A stretch of DNA of 49,928 bases from Bacteroidota bacterium (GTDB lineage Bacteria > Bacteroidota > Bacteroidia > Sphingobacteriales > Sphingobacteriaceae), in the NCBI GenBank assembly GCA_013286985.1, contig JABDEQ010000008.1, positions 1-49,928 of the forward strand, written 5' to 3'. The translations under genes were made by a program, and so were the position numbers. Under the pieces are notes generated by a model, which saw nothing but the letters and a program-made list of their open reading frames with translations, was not told where the DNA came from and ran no database searches. Below are positions 36,671 through 45,777 of the stretch, piece by piece. Every line of letters starts with the position of its first letter. Position 1 is the first letter of the stretch.

Positions 36671-37633
36671 CTATTTTACTTTGTTAACAAATTCAACTAT
36701 ACCGTTTATCAGTTCGGGTTTTATTGGAAGATTGGCTTTGTCATAAGTATCCATATTTTTGTCAGTATCAGCCGGTGCTTCCTTTAGTATGTGATTCATG
36801 TCTTTTATCTGTAGATAAAAGGCTTCTGATTTGGCCTTTTTAAAACGCTCGCCATTACTTACCGGAACCGTTAAATCAGTAGTTCCCTGTATAATCAGTA
36901 TAGGCATCTTTATAGCCTTGAACCCCCTCATAGGATCATATCTGCACCATGACATAATAAATGGCTGTATAGACGGTCTGGCTATGTAATATAGTGACGG
37001 GTCAACCTTATCGGTTGTTTTGCCTTTTTTAAGGCTATCCATTATCGCTTTAAATTCATCGGCCAAAAACTTTGGTTTTGATTTCATTATGTCGGCCAAT
37101 ACTTTTTCGCCTTTATCAGCATAACCTTCGGCAAATATGTAAGCCTTTTCGGGCTGCTCGTAACCGGCCAGTAACGATACCAATGCACCTTCACCATGGC
37201 CAAATAAAATTATTTTTGAAAAACGCTGATCATCATTCAGCACGTTCATTAAACTAACTGCATCGTCGCTGTAATCCTCAATATGCAGCTGCGATTCTTT
37301 TATAGTGGTTGTGGTTGCGCCCACAAAACGTTTGTCATAACGTACAGTTGCAATACCTCTTTTACCCAATTCATATGCCATCAGTTTGTATGTATTGCCA
37401 GATACGCCGGTTTTTACATTGTTGCCATCCCTGTCGGTAGGGCCTGCATCGCCAATAATTAATATTACCGGTATTTTTTCTTTAGCGTTTTTTGGCATTA
37501 CCAAAGAGCCTGAAATAGTACTTGATAAAGTTTTTGCAGTTATAGGGGTTTCTGTTAGAGAAGGGTCTATATCCTGTGCAATAGCTTTAACGCTAACAAA
37601 TGATACAAGGATAAAAAAAACGATTTTTTTCAT
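36671..37633 (-). CDS. Exported alpha/beta-hydrolase fold protein without its nucleophile serine
   Basis: 320 residues, signal peptide to about residue 20 (KAIAQ). The alpha/beta-hydrolase core is clear: VILIIGDAGPTDRDGNN (oxyanion side), KRGIATVRYDKRF, the nucleophile-elbow ILFGHGEGALVSLLAG, the acid in GTTDLTVP and the His in IKDMNHIL. The elbow reads G145-H-G147-E-G149 where relatives have GHSEG: Gly (GGT, 37193-37195) replaces Ser. The other two triad residues remain. So this is either a pseudoenzyme or a recent point loss. Confidence 0.9.
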   Translation of the reverse strand: MKKIVFFILVSFVSVKAIAQDIDPSLTETPITAKTLSSTISGSLVMPKNAKEKIPVILIIGDAGPTDRDGNNVKTGVSGNTYKLMAYELGKRGIATVRYDKRFVGATTTTIKESQLHIEDYSDDAVSLMNVLNDDQRFSKIILFGHGEGALVSLLAGYEQPEKAYIFAEGYADKGEKVLADIMKSKPKFLADEFKAIMDSLKKGKTTDKVDPSLYYIARPSIQPFIMSWCRYDPMRGFKAIKMPILIIQGTTDLTVPVSNGERFKKAKSEAFYLQIKDMNHILKEAPADTDKNMDTYDKANLPIKPELINGIVEFVNKVK

Positions 37634-37701
37634 TTAATTATATTCAGGGGATAATATTCAAAGTTCCGAAATTAATAAAAAACATTTGATCGGCGTTAAA
37701 T

Positions 37702-38085
37702 TCACGCTACTAACTGTTCAAACAGTTTGTTAAGCGTTTCGGACGCGTCATCACAAAAGCCTGGATGCACCTTCGATGTTTGTACAATGGTGCTGCGTGT
37801 AGCAGTGAGCCACCTGAACCGTGAAGCTATATCAAGCTTGCCTATAGGCCCCGCAGCTTTATCGCCGGTGCAAATACGTTCAATTGAACACACGTGTTCT
37901 TTTAGCTCAGCAATATCCAAATCAGCACAAAATGCGTTAAACCGGTTTTCATTTAGTAAATACCGGGCTTGCAAAAATTTTTGTTTGGCGCAGTAAACAA
38001 TTACCCCTATGTTAAGAAACTCTTCGCGCTCAACCCTGGGTACCACACGGATAACTGCATATTCAAATAAGTATTTCTGCTGCAT
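37702..38085 (-). CDS. DUF3037 protein, partner of the HipA-like kinase
   Basis: 127 residues, soluble. KYLFEYAVIRVVPRVEREEF with LNIGVIVYCAKQKFLQARY is the typical opening of DUF3037. It overlaps the upstream HipA-like gene by 23 bp, so the two are made together. DUF3037 genes recur beside HipA-like kinases; the role is unknown and could be regulator, substrate or toxin/antitoxin partner. Confidence 0.85.
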   Translation of the reverse strand: MQQKYLFEYAVIRVVPRVEREEFLNIGVIVYCAKQKFLQARYLLNENRFNAFCADLDIAELKEHVCSIERICTGDKAAGPIGKLDIASRFRWLTATRSTIVQTSKVHPGFCDDASETLNKLFEQLVA

Positions 38086-38860
38086 TTTTAGCTTCTTTTA
38101 CAAAAAATTCCGAATGCTCCATCCGGGTTAATAAAAACTTTATATAGGCATCGCGGTAGTCTTGCGCTGACTGGAAGGCCGGTTCGCCGCTTAACCACTC
38201 ATCAGGTATCAACGCAACAATTGAGGTAATAACTTCGGCAGTTAAAATAGCTTTGAATTCGGTGTCAACTTCATCCAGTTCGGTGGCGAGCGGCAACAAC
38301 ACGTGGTCTTTTATCTGTACAAATGGTCGTTTTGCCTGTTCTTCCCAATTATGCCAGCTATGATGAAAATATAGCGCTGCGCCATGGTCAATTAGCCACA
38401 GCTCCTTGTGCCATGTAAGCATATTGGTATTACGGGGCGTTCTGTCAACGTTAATAAGCAGGCAATCCAGCCAAACAATTTGCGATGCCAGTTTATTTGC
38501 GGGCCTGTTTATAGCCGGATCGAACGTTATGGCGCCCGATAGATAATGCAGCGCCAGGTTAAGACCAACGCTCGCTTTAAGCAAGTCTTGTATCTCTTCG
38601 TCTGGTTCTGTACGGCCAAAAGCCTCATCCAGGTTAGCAAAAACTATCTCGGGTACTTTTAAGCCCAATACCCTGGCAATTTCACCACCAATTAATTCGG
38701 CAATCAGCGCTTTGGAACCCTGACCAGCGCCGCGAAACTTAAGAACGTACAAAAAATCATCGTCGGCTTCGGTTATTGCAGGTAATGAACCCCCTTCGCG
38801 CAATGGCGTAACATACCGGGTAACATTAACCGTTCGAAGTTGAGGTGAATATAAATTCAT
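38063..38860 (-). CDS. HipA-like kinase-domain protein
   Basis: 265 residues from ATG at 38860 (a TTG three codons further up is less likely). The kinase fold is seen in FLYVLKFRGAGQGSKALIAE (nucleotide-side strands), WLDCLLINVDRTPRNTNML with the catalytic Asp and N-x-x-N, and LWLIDHGAALYFH, whose D-H-G stands for the metal-binding DFG. HipA kinases phosphorylate glutamyl-tRNA synthetase or related targets and cause growth arrest; in this short form the N-terminal HipA subdomain and a HipB gene are missing. Its neighbour is DUF3037. Whether it is a toxin is not shown. Confidence 0.85.
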   Translation of the reverse strand: MNLYSPQLRTVNVTRYVTPLREGGSLPAITEADDDFLYVLKFRGAGQGSKALIAELIGGEIARVLGLKVPEIVFANLDEAFGRTEPDEEIQDLLKASVGLNLALHYLSGAITFDPAINRPANKLASQIVWLDCLLINVDRTPRNTNMLTWHKELWLIDHGAALYFHHSWHNWEEQAKRPFVQIKDHVLLPLATELDEVDTEFKAILTAEVITSIVALIPDEWLSGEPAFQSAQDYRDAYIKFLLTRMEHSEFFVKEAKNAAEILI

Positions 38861-39097
38861 AAAAAGCAATCAAATAAATTACGCTTGCGCAGGTAAAAGT
38901 ACATCATTAAAAAATAATGACTTAATTATATTTTTTAAATTATCTTTACAAATTGACACCACCTTATTACAGTAATATTAAAATAACATACATCGTAAAA
39001 TATCAAAATGTTATTTTTCAATTTAATTATTGTTACTATATTGAGGCTCTTTTAATTTAAAATTAAGATTATAGTAAAATTTCTACAACATCTATTA

Positions 39098-41530
39098 ATG
39101 AGGGGTATAATTGGAGGCTTACTTATAGCATTCCTGGTAGGTGTATGCAATATGTCGTACGCGCAGGTAAAAATGGCCGAAATACAGGGTAGAGTATTGG
39201 CCGGTAATCAATTGCCTGCTGAATCATCCACTGTGGTTTTGCTAAACTACAGCGACTCTTCCATTACCAAATCAACCGTAGTTAATAAATCAGGCTTTTT
39301 TAAATTTTCAAACCTTACTGCCGGCGATTACCTTTTAATGGTAACCAAAATTGGCTATAATAACGTTTACTCAAAGCGCTATAAACTTATACCTGGCCAA
39401 ACCACTACTGCCGATGATATTACTATAACCCCCGCCACAAAGCAACTACAGGAAGTCACGGTATCAGGAAACAAGCCGCCGGTTGAAGTCCAGCCCGGAA
39501 AAATTATTTTAAATGTGCAGAGCAGTATTATAGCTGCCGGATCTTCGGCTTTTGATGTTTTAAGACAATCGCCGGGGGTAAGGGTTGATAATAGTAACAA
39601 TATCAGCATAATAGGCAGGCAAAATGCCATGATAACTATCGATGGCAGGCCGACAAATTTAACAGGCGAAGATTTAGCCGCAGTTTTAAGAAGTATGCCC
39701 GCAAACACTATTGATCGTATTGAATTAATAACTGGCGGATCAGCTAAATATGATGCTTCGGCAGGCGGCATTATCAATATCGTATCAAAAAAGGGAAATA
39801 ACGTTGGCGCAAATGCTACGGTTACCGCTACTGCGGGATATGGGAGATATTATAAAGCCAATGCGGGCGTTGTTTTTAACGACCGTACCGACAAATTCAA
39901 CATTTTTGGTAATTATAATTTTGCCGCCAATAAAACATTTCATGATTTTACCAGCGACAGAACGATAAATTTTGACGGTGTGGTCAGTGATTATAATGTT
40001 GATTATGATGCTGTTGCCATAAGTAATAGCAATAATTTTGGCTTTGGTACCGATTATTATTTAACCAAAAGCCAAACCATCGGCTTTTTTGTTAATGGCT
40101 CTGTTATAGGTAGTTCTATCACCAAAAATAATAACCTGAAAATATACAATCAGTCGGTATTTGATTCAACTATAGTGGCAAACTCGGGTGTTGAGCGCCA
40201 CATCAGCAGGCTGAATTACAATTTAAATTATAACGGTAAACTTGATGACGCCGGAAAAACGCTTTCGGCTAATGTTAATTACAATACTTATAACCGCAGC
40301 TCGTCTGAGTATATAACCAATAATTTTTATAATGCTGACGGCAGTATATACAGCGAGCCGTTATTGTTGCAAAACTTATCGCCATCAAACATCCATATAT
40401 GGCTTTCGAAAGTTGATTTTACCGATCCGCTTTCAAAAAACTCAAAACTGGAAGCAGGATTAAAATACAGCAATGTTACCAGTAACAACGATTTAACTTT
40501 TGGTCCGTTTGTTAACGGGCAATACACCAGTGATCCGCAGATCAGTAACGACTTTATTTATACCGAAAATGTTAACGCAGCATACCTTAATTACGAGGGT
40601 AAGGCAGATAAACTAAGCTTGGAAGCTGGTTTACGGGTCGAGCAAACTAATTCCAAAGGACATTCGGTTACGTTGAACGAAACGGTTAATAGCAATTATA
40701 CTAACCTGTTTCCCCATGTCCTTTTAACTTATGCAAAAGACGATAAAAATGAATTTAGTTTAGATTACAACCGAGGGATACAAAGGCCCGAATATGAAAA
40801 GCTTAATCCTTTTTTAAATTATGTTGATTTATACGATTTTACCGAGGGCAATCCTTACTTAAAGCCTGAATATTCAAACTCGGTAGAGTTATCATATACC
40901 TATAATAACGCTATCACCGCCACACTATACACCAATATTGTAAGTGACGCCTATGAGTTTAATTTTTACGAACAGAACGATACTTCCAAAATAAACGTTA
41001 ACACCGCTAAAAATCTGGGGCGGATTAGTAATTATGGTATCAGATTTTTTGCACCGGCAACGTTTACAAAATGGTGGACTGCCAATTTTAATCTTGATGC
41101 GGCTTACCAGCGCTATGTGTCATATCCGGGCAATGCTTATTTGGATAAAGGCACTCAGGATATAATTTTTAAGACAACCCAATATTTTACATTAAGCAGC
41201 ACCCTTAAGGCCGAAATTTCGGCCCGGTATGAAAGCCCTAGCTTTTATGGCGTTAATCAATACAAATCGTATTATAACATGGATGCCGGCATTAGCCAAC
41301 AATTGTTTGACAAAAGAGGAAGCCTGCGATTATCGGCAACAGACATTTTTAATACTTTACACGACAGAAGTCATACTGACTATAACGGCCTTAACATGAC
41401 GGGTACAGATAAGATTGAAAGCCAGGTTGTAAGACTTACTTTTACCTATCGCTTTGGTAAAAGTTTAAAAACAATAAGCCACCATACAGGCGCCGACGAA
41501 GAATTAAAAAGGATAACCGGGGCAAATTAA
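39098..41530 (+). CDS. TonB-dependent-receptor-like outer-membrane barrel (OMP_b-brl family)
   Basis: 810 residues. Signal peptide (about 1-22, MSYAQ), a carboxypeptidase-regulatory-like domain (about 28-112), a plug domain (KQLQEVTVSGNKPPVEVQPG, then GQNAMITIDGRP-like IIGRQNAMITIDGRPTNL and ITGGSAKYDASAGGIINIVS), and a 22-strand type barrel (YNRGIQRPEYEKLNPFLNYV, ending VVRLTFTYRFGKS). It should sit in the outer membrane; substrate unknown. No SusD partner is next to it. The 228 bp upstream are AT-rich and hold no sure promoter. Confidence 0.93.
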   Translation: MRGIIGGLLIAFLVGVCNMSYAQVKMAEIQGRVLAGNQLPAESSTVVLLNYSDSSITKSTVVNKSGFFKFSNLTAGDYLLMVTKIGYNNVYSKRYKLIPGQTTTADDITITPATKQLQEVTVSGNKPPVEVQPGKIILNVQSSIIAAGSSAFDVLRQSPGVRVDNSNNISIIGRQNAMITIDGRPTNLTGEDLAAVLRSMPANTIDRIELITGGSAKYDASAGGIINIVSKKGNNVGANATVTATAGYGRYYKANAGVVFNDRTDKFNIFGNYNFAANKTFHDFTSDRTINFDGVVSDYNVDYDAVAISNSNNFGFGTDYYLTKSQTIGFFVNGSVIGSSITKNNNLKIYNQSVFDSTIVANSGVERHISRLNYNLNYNGKLDDAGKTLSANVNYNTYNRSSSEYITNNFYNADGSIYSEPLLLQNLSPSNIHIWLSKVDFTDPLSKNSKLEAGLKYSNVTSNNDLTFGPFVNGQYTSDPQISNDFIYTENVNAAYLNYEGKADKLSLEAGLRVEQTNSKGHSVTLNETVNSNYTNLFPHVLLTYAKDDKNEFSLDYNRGIQRPEYEKLNPFLNYVDLYDFTEGNPYLKPEYSNSVELSYTYNNAITATLYTNIVSDAYEFNFYEQNDTSKINVNTAKNLGRISNYGIRFFAPATFTKWWTANFNLDAAYQRYVSYPGNAYLDKGTQDIIFKTTQYFTLSSTLKAEISARYESPSFYGVNQYKSYYNMDAGISQQLFDKRGSLRLSATDIFNTLHDRSHTDYNGLNMTGTDKIESQVVRLTFTYRFGKSLKTISHHTGADEELKRITGAN

Positions 41531-41538
41531 TTGCTTTG

Positions 41539-41919
41539 TTACCCGGCGTGGCCATTAAGCAAGCTGGCAAAAATAATAAGCAAAACCAGCACACTTATGC
41601 CTACATACAGGTAATCTTTTTCAATGGCAAAGCCAATGGCCGAGCATATTACCCTTAATATTGGCGTGGCTATTAACAGAATTATCCCAAGTTGGATAAT
41701 TGCCTGTCCCCGGAAATTAAAAGCACTCGTGATAAGACTTCCCGGCCGCTGTAAAAAATCAGGAACGCCTGTAAATACCTGGTAACCTGCAGTGGTTTGC
41801 CCGTGCCTGTACAAATAAAATATCCCCCCAATAAAAACAATACTAATAGATATAATGGTACCCGCACGTAATACGTTACCAATAAGCGCCTGTATATCTG
41901 TATCTTTAAATTTTGCCAT
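41539..41919 (-). CDS. DUF1634 membrane protein
   Basis: 126 residues, three membrane segments (GTIISISIVFIGGIFYLYR, IIQLGIILLIATPILRVIC, YLYVGISVLVLLIIFASLL). DUF1634 proteins are commonly encoded next to TauE/SafE transporters, as here. They are taken to be an accessory subunit, but no function has been shown in this window. Confidence 0.9.
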   Translation of the reverse strand: MAKFKDTDIQALIGNVLRAGTIISISIVFIGGIFYLYRHGQTTAGYQVFTGVPDFLQRPGSLITSAFNFRGQAIIQLGIILLIATPILRVICSAIGFAIEKDYLYVGISVLVLLIIFASLLNGHAG

Positions 41920-41963
41920 GTTTGTCTCTTAAATTGGTCACACTCAGGCTCCAAATTCTGCCA

Positions 41964-42005
41964 TGAACTATAAGCCTTCAACTACGAACTAATAATCCAT
42001 CAACC
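41964..42005 (-). repeat. Six-unit 7-bp-period array between DUF1634 and tauE genes
   Basis: Minus strand: GGTTGAT, GGATTAT, TAGTTCG, TAGTTGA, AGGCTTA, TAGTTCA, in continuous 7-bp phase over 42 bp. Confidence 0.75.
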
Positions 42006-42010
42006 CAAAA

Positions 42011-42847
42011 CTATATTTTCCCTGTAACACCGTTATAAATCATTTGCCCTGCTAAAAACGCAACTACAACGGCAAATACCCATCGCAACCACCTTGACGA
42101 TGTAGATTGAACGAGCAATTTTGATCCGGTAAATGCGCCAAACAATACGCCTATTACCACCGGCATAGATATGCCCGGACTGATATAACCCCGCTGTAAA
42201 TAAACCACCGCACTTGCCGATGCTGTAACCCCAATCATAAAATTGCTGGTGGTGGTTGATACTTTAAAGGGTATGCGCATAATACTATCCATAGCAATAA
42301 CCTTTAACGCACCCGATCCTATACCCAGCAGGCCCGATATGATACCTGCAAATAACATCATAAAAAAGCCACCGCCCACTTTATTTACACTGTAATTAAC
42401 CGTGCCATTGGCAGTAGGGTAGCTGCTGTTGAGTTTCAATTTTTCAGACAGATAACTTTTGTGCTGCACAATTATTTCGGCCTTTTTGCGGAGCGATAGT
42501 ATTGCTGAAACTATAAGGATAACACCAAATAAAATGGCGATATAATGTGTTGGAATATAAACTGCCAAAATAGCGCCGCACATAGCACCGGCTGTAGTGG
42601 CAATTTCTAAAAACATGCCAAGGCGCATATTGGTAATGCCCTCTTTAACATAGGCTGCCGCCGACCCTGACGAAGTAGCAATAACCGATACCAGCGAGGC
42701 GCCGATAGCGTAATGAATATCAACCTTAAGCAGCAGTGTTAACAGTGGAATAATTACCACCCCGCCACCAAGGCCTGTTAATGAGCCTAATAAACCTGCA
42801 AAATATGAACCAATAAGTATTATTAAAGTAAATAACAGAACCGACAT
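42011..42847 (-). CDS. Sulfite exporter TauE/SafE family transporter
   Basis: 278 residues, about eight membrane segments. The family signature G(L)GGG is repeated: SLTGLGGGVVIIPLLTLLL in the first half and GIISGLLGIGSGALKVIAM in the second. Members move sulfite, sulfonates or similar anions, or act in sulfur metabolism; the substrate cannot be read from sequence. It precedes DUF1634 in the same direction, so the two probably form an operon despite the repeat array between. Confidence 0.93.
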   Translation of the reverse strand: MSVLLFTLIILIGSYFAGLLGSLTGLGGGVVIIPLLTLLLKVDIHYAIGASLVSVIATSSGSAAAYVKEGITNMRLGMFLEIATTAGAMCGAILAVYIPTHYIAILFGVILIVSAILSLRKKAEIIVQHKSYLSEKLKLNSSYPTANGTVNYSVNKVGGGFFMMLFAGIISGLLGIGSGALKVIAMDSIMRIPFKVSTTTSNFMIGVTASASAVVYLQRGYISPGISMPVVIGVLFGAFTGSKLLVQSTSSRWLRWVFAVVVAFLAGQMIYNGVTGKI

Positions 42848-43036
42848 AGCGCTACCTTTTGCTGAAGCCGCAAAAGTAATAATAACTTTTTTTAAGCGCT
42901 TACTTTAATGTTTATCTATAGATTTACTTGAGAATGTCGTAATTATTTCAATGAAAGAATAAGGACTGCATAACCTTTTAAAGATCATAATTCCATTCAA
43001 AAAAATTAATTACTTTCAGGCCGTAATTAAAACCTT

Positions 43037-44407
43037 ATGACTAAAAATTTTTACTTATTTATAATACTCCTTTTTCCTCTATTTCTGCGAGCCCAAAATA
43101 AGCTATCAGACAATATTTTTCTACATAAACTCCCTAACGGCCTTGATGTATTGGTAGTTGAAGATAACAGCGTTCCGTTGGCAACAATAATGATGACATT
43201 TAAAAGCGGGGCATTTACCGAGCCGGCTAAATTTGCGGGGCTTACGTCAATATACCAGGCGATGTTATACAAAGGCAATAAAGATTATACCGATCAACAA
43301 GATTTGGATTACCATGCAGGAGGGCTGGGATTCCAGAATATGAATTATTTAACAACTGAAGAGTATTCAAAAATCTATTTTACCCTGCCTAAATCTAATT
43401 TGGGGAGTGGATTAAATTTTATGAACTCGATGGTACGCTTTGCTAAATTTAATCCAGCCGAATTTGAGAAGGAGAAAGAACAAAGCGATGGCCAGCTAAA
43501 GCAAAGAGAGGCATCTCCGTTTTTTTTATTAAATGAGGCTATGCTGCATCATTTATGGGGAGACCAATATAACAGGAAGTTGCCTGTAGGGAATCATCAG
43601 AGTATATATAGTGCAACTACTGCACTGATGGATTCTATAAGAGATAAATACTATTATCCTAACAATGCAATTTTGATTGTTGGAGGGGATGTGGCTCATG
43701 AGGCAGTTTTTAATGCAGTAGAAAAAATTTATGGTGACTGGAAAGCCAGCAGCTTTGATCCTTTTAAAAAATGGCCACTTCCTGAATTTGCACCTCTCGC
43801 TAAAACAGATTATTTTATTGTTGAATCTCCAATCGCTACTGTGCCATCAATATTGGTTAATTGGCAAGGGCCTGATACCCGAAACGATATAAGTGCAACT
43901 TATTGTGCAGATGTGTTTTCTTATATCGTAAATCAAAAATCGTCAAAATTAAAAAATGCATTGGTACAGTCGGGATTAGCGCAGTCTACAAGTTTAGGGT
44001 ATTTAACACTTAAATACGTGGGCCCCATAAGCTTGATTGTAAACCCTTATCCATCAAAAGTAAAAGAATGTGTTGATGAACTTAAAAAGCAACTTGTTTT
44101 AATGTGTGATGATGATTATATAACGGATGAACAAATAGAAACGGCTAAGCGAATGCTGGAAATAAAAAAGATCCGTGAGGAAGAAATAACAACTGACTAT
44201 GTACATTCATTGTCATTTTGGTGGGCATCAGCATCTTTGAATTATTTTGCCGGATACAATGAAAACTTAAAAAAAGTATCAAGGGCCGACCTTAAAAATT
44301 ATATCAATAAGTATATCAGGAATAAACCTTATTGCGCAGGCTTGCTTATAAACCCCGAATTAAAAGATCAAGTTAATGCAGCAGCATTTTTTAAACCTAA
44401 CAACTAA
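43037..44407 (+). CDS. M16-fold (insulinase-like) exported protein lacking the zinc motif, subunit 1
   Basis: 456 residues, signal peptide to about residue 19 (LRAQ). The M16 fold is recognisable: KLPNGLDVLVVEDNSVP, TFKSGAF, the region of the HxxEH motif, ILIVGGD and later LVNWQGP. Where active members read GLAHFLEHM, this protein reads G68-LTSIYQAM76, replacing both His and the Glu; the downstream Glu is not evident either. The C-terminal half also lacks the Arg/Tyr pair. It is thus not a zinc peptidase by itself. Ten bases separate it from the second M16 gene, with which it likely pairs. Confidence 0.85.
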   Translation: MTKNFYLFIILLFPLFLRAQNKLSDNIFLHKLPNGLDVLVVEDNSVPLATIMMTFKSGAFTEPAKFAGLTSIYQAMLYKGNKDYTDQQDLDYHAGGLGFQNMNYLTTEEYSKIYFTLPKSNLGSGLNFMNSMVRFAKFNPAEFEKEKEQSDGQLKQREASPFFLLNEAMLHHLWGDQYNRKLPVGNHQSIYSATTALMDSIRDKYYYPNNAILIVGGDVAHEAVFNAVEKIYGDWKASSFDPFKKWPLPEFAPLAKTDYFIVESPIATVPSILVNWQGPDTRNDISATYCADVFSYIVNQKSSKLKNALVQSGLAQSTSLGYLTLKYVGPISLIVNPYPSKVKECVDELKKQLVLMCDDDYITDEQIETAKRMLEIKKIREEEITTDYVHSLSFWWASASLNYFAGYNENLKKVSRADLKNYINKYIRNKPYCAGLLINPELKDQVNAAAFFKPNN

Positions 44408-44417
44408 TATAAGCATC

Positions 44418-45710
44418 ATGAAAAAAATAGTTTTTACTTTAATTATTTCCTGTGTTTGTATTTTGATAGTACATGCACAATCTGAAACACAGTCATTTAA
44501 TGCCGATGGGATTAAGGTTATTTTTAAACCAACTACAAAAAACGTAATTAATATAAGGATATACTTTAGAGGGGGAGTAACAAATTACCCCGCTGGTAAA
44601 GCCGGAATTGAAGCGATAGCGCTTGACGCAACTACACAATGCGGCACAAAAAAATACCCGGCAACCGCATTTAAAGATACTTCCGACAAGTATGGTATAT
44701 TAATGTACGGGGCATCAAACTATGACTATGGTTATATACAGGTTAATTGCGTTTCTAAATATTTTGACAAAGGCTGGGATTTGTTTTCAGAGGCTGTTAT
44801 GAACCCTGTTTTTGATGCTGCTGAAGTAAATTTATTAAAAAGTAAAGTAATAGCGGCCAACAAAAACCGTGCTACCAGCCCTGATACCCGCTTTTATCAA
44901 TTGGAGATGCAAAATGCATTCAAAAATACGCCATATGCCGTAGATCCCGATGGAAATGAACAAACAATAACAGATTTATCAGCGGCAGATCTGGGCGACT
45001 ATTATAAGTCATTGTTGAATAAAAATAGAATATTTATAGTGGTTGTTGGCAATGTTACCAAGCAGGATATATTTGAAAAAATACTTTTGTCTTTTGGCAA
45101 TATCCCATCAAAACCGTATGATGACGTTGAGCTGAAGACACCTGTTTTTAATGATAATAAATTGCTTGCAGAAAAGCGTGATATCAGAATTAACTATGTC
45201 GGTGCCATAATGAATGCTCCCGAATTTACTGATGTAAATTATGCCCCTTTCCGACTTGGCATTTCTGGTCTTGGTGGAAACCTTTATTCTTCTTTACGGT
45301 CACAGTCTGCCCTGGCTTCTTATAGCGCCATTGCTACTATGCAGTTAAAAATGCCTTTTGCTTTGATGAGAGCCAATACAAACCATGTTCAGGAGACTAC
45401 AGCTGTTATGCTAAGGACACTGAAAACGATTCAAGCTAATGGGCTTAATGAAGAATGGCTTCAGCATATTAAAAATACCTATCTCACTCAAAGCTTTATT
45501 AATGATCAAAGTGCATCTGCTATAGCCAATAGCCTTGGGCAGGCCGAAATACTGGGTAATTGGCAATACGCAGATGACCTTACAAAATTAGTGAATATGG
45601 TTACGGTTGAACAGGTTAATAACGCGATGAATTTTTACATAACTGGATTAAGATGGACATATCTGGGCAATACCGAAGTGTTAGAAGATTTTAAGCTGCC
45701 TGCTTACTAA
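44418..45710 (+). CDS. M16-fold exported protein lacking the zinc motif, subunit 2
   Basis: 430 residues from ATG at 44418, chosen because it starts a proper signal peptide (MKKIVFTLIISCVCILIVHA); an ATG 42 bases upstream lies inside the previous gene. The position of HxxEH reads G63-IEAIALD70. The C-terminal half carries the substrate-binding Arg and Tyr of the M16 non-catalytic partner, in LYSSLRSQSALASYSAIA. In M16B pairs one subunit supplies zinc and the other this R/Y pair; here only the R/Y half is intact. Confidence 0.85.
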   Translation: MKKIVFTLIISCVCILIVHAQSETQSFNADGIKVIFKPTTKNVINIRIYFRGGVTNYPAGKAGIEAIALDATTQCGTKKYPATAFKDTSDKYGILMYGASNYDYGYIQVNCVSKYFDKGWDLFSEAVMNPVFDAAEVNLLKSKVIAANKNRATSPDTRFYQLEMQNAFKNTPYAVDPDGNEQTITDLSAADLGDYYKSLLNKNRIFIVVVGNVTKQDIFEKILLSFGNIPSKPYDDVELKTPVFNDNKLLAEKRDIRINYVGAIMNAPEFTDVNYAPFRLGISGLGGNLYSSLRSQSALASYSAIATMQLKMPFALMRANTNHVQETTAVMLRTLKTIQANGLNEEWLQHIKNTYLTQSFINDQSASAIANSLGQAEILGNWQYADDLTKLVNMVTVEQVNNAMNFYITGLRWTYLGNTEVLEDFKLPAY

Positions 45711-45777
45711 AATTCGGCATAACCGGGTGGCTTGTAATTTAACTTTTATACTTTTGGCGTAATATTATTATTTGCTA

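Noticed and set aside
44376..44417. Upstream ATG for the second M16 gene
   Set aside because: It lies inside the previous gene and would add 14 residues in front of a clean signal peptide starting at 44418.
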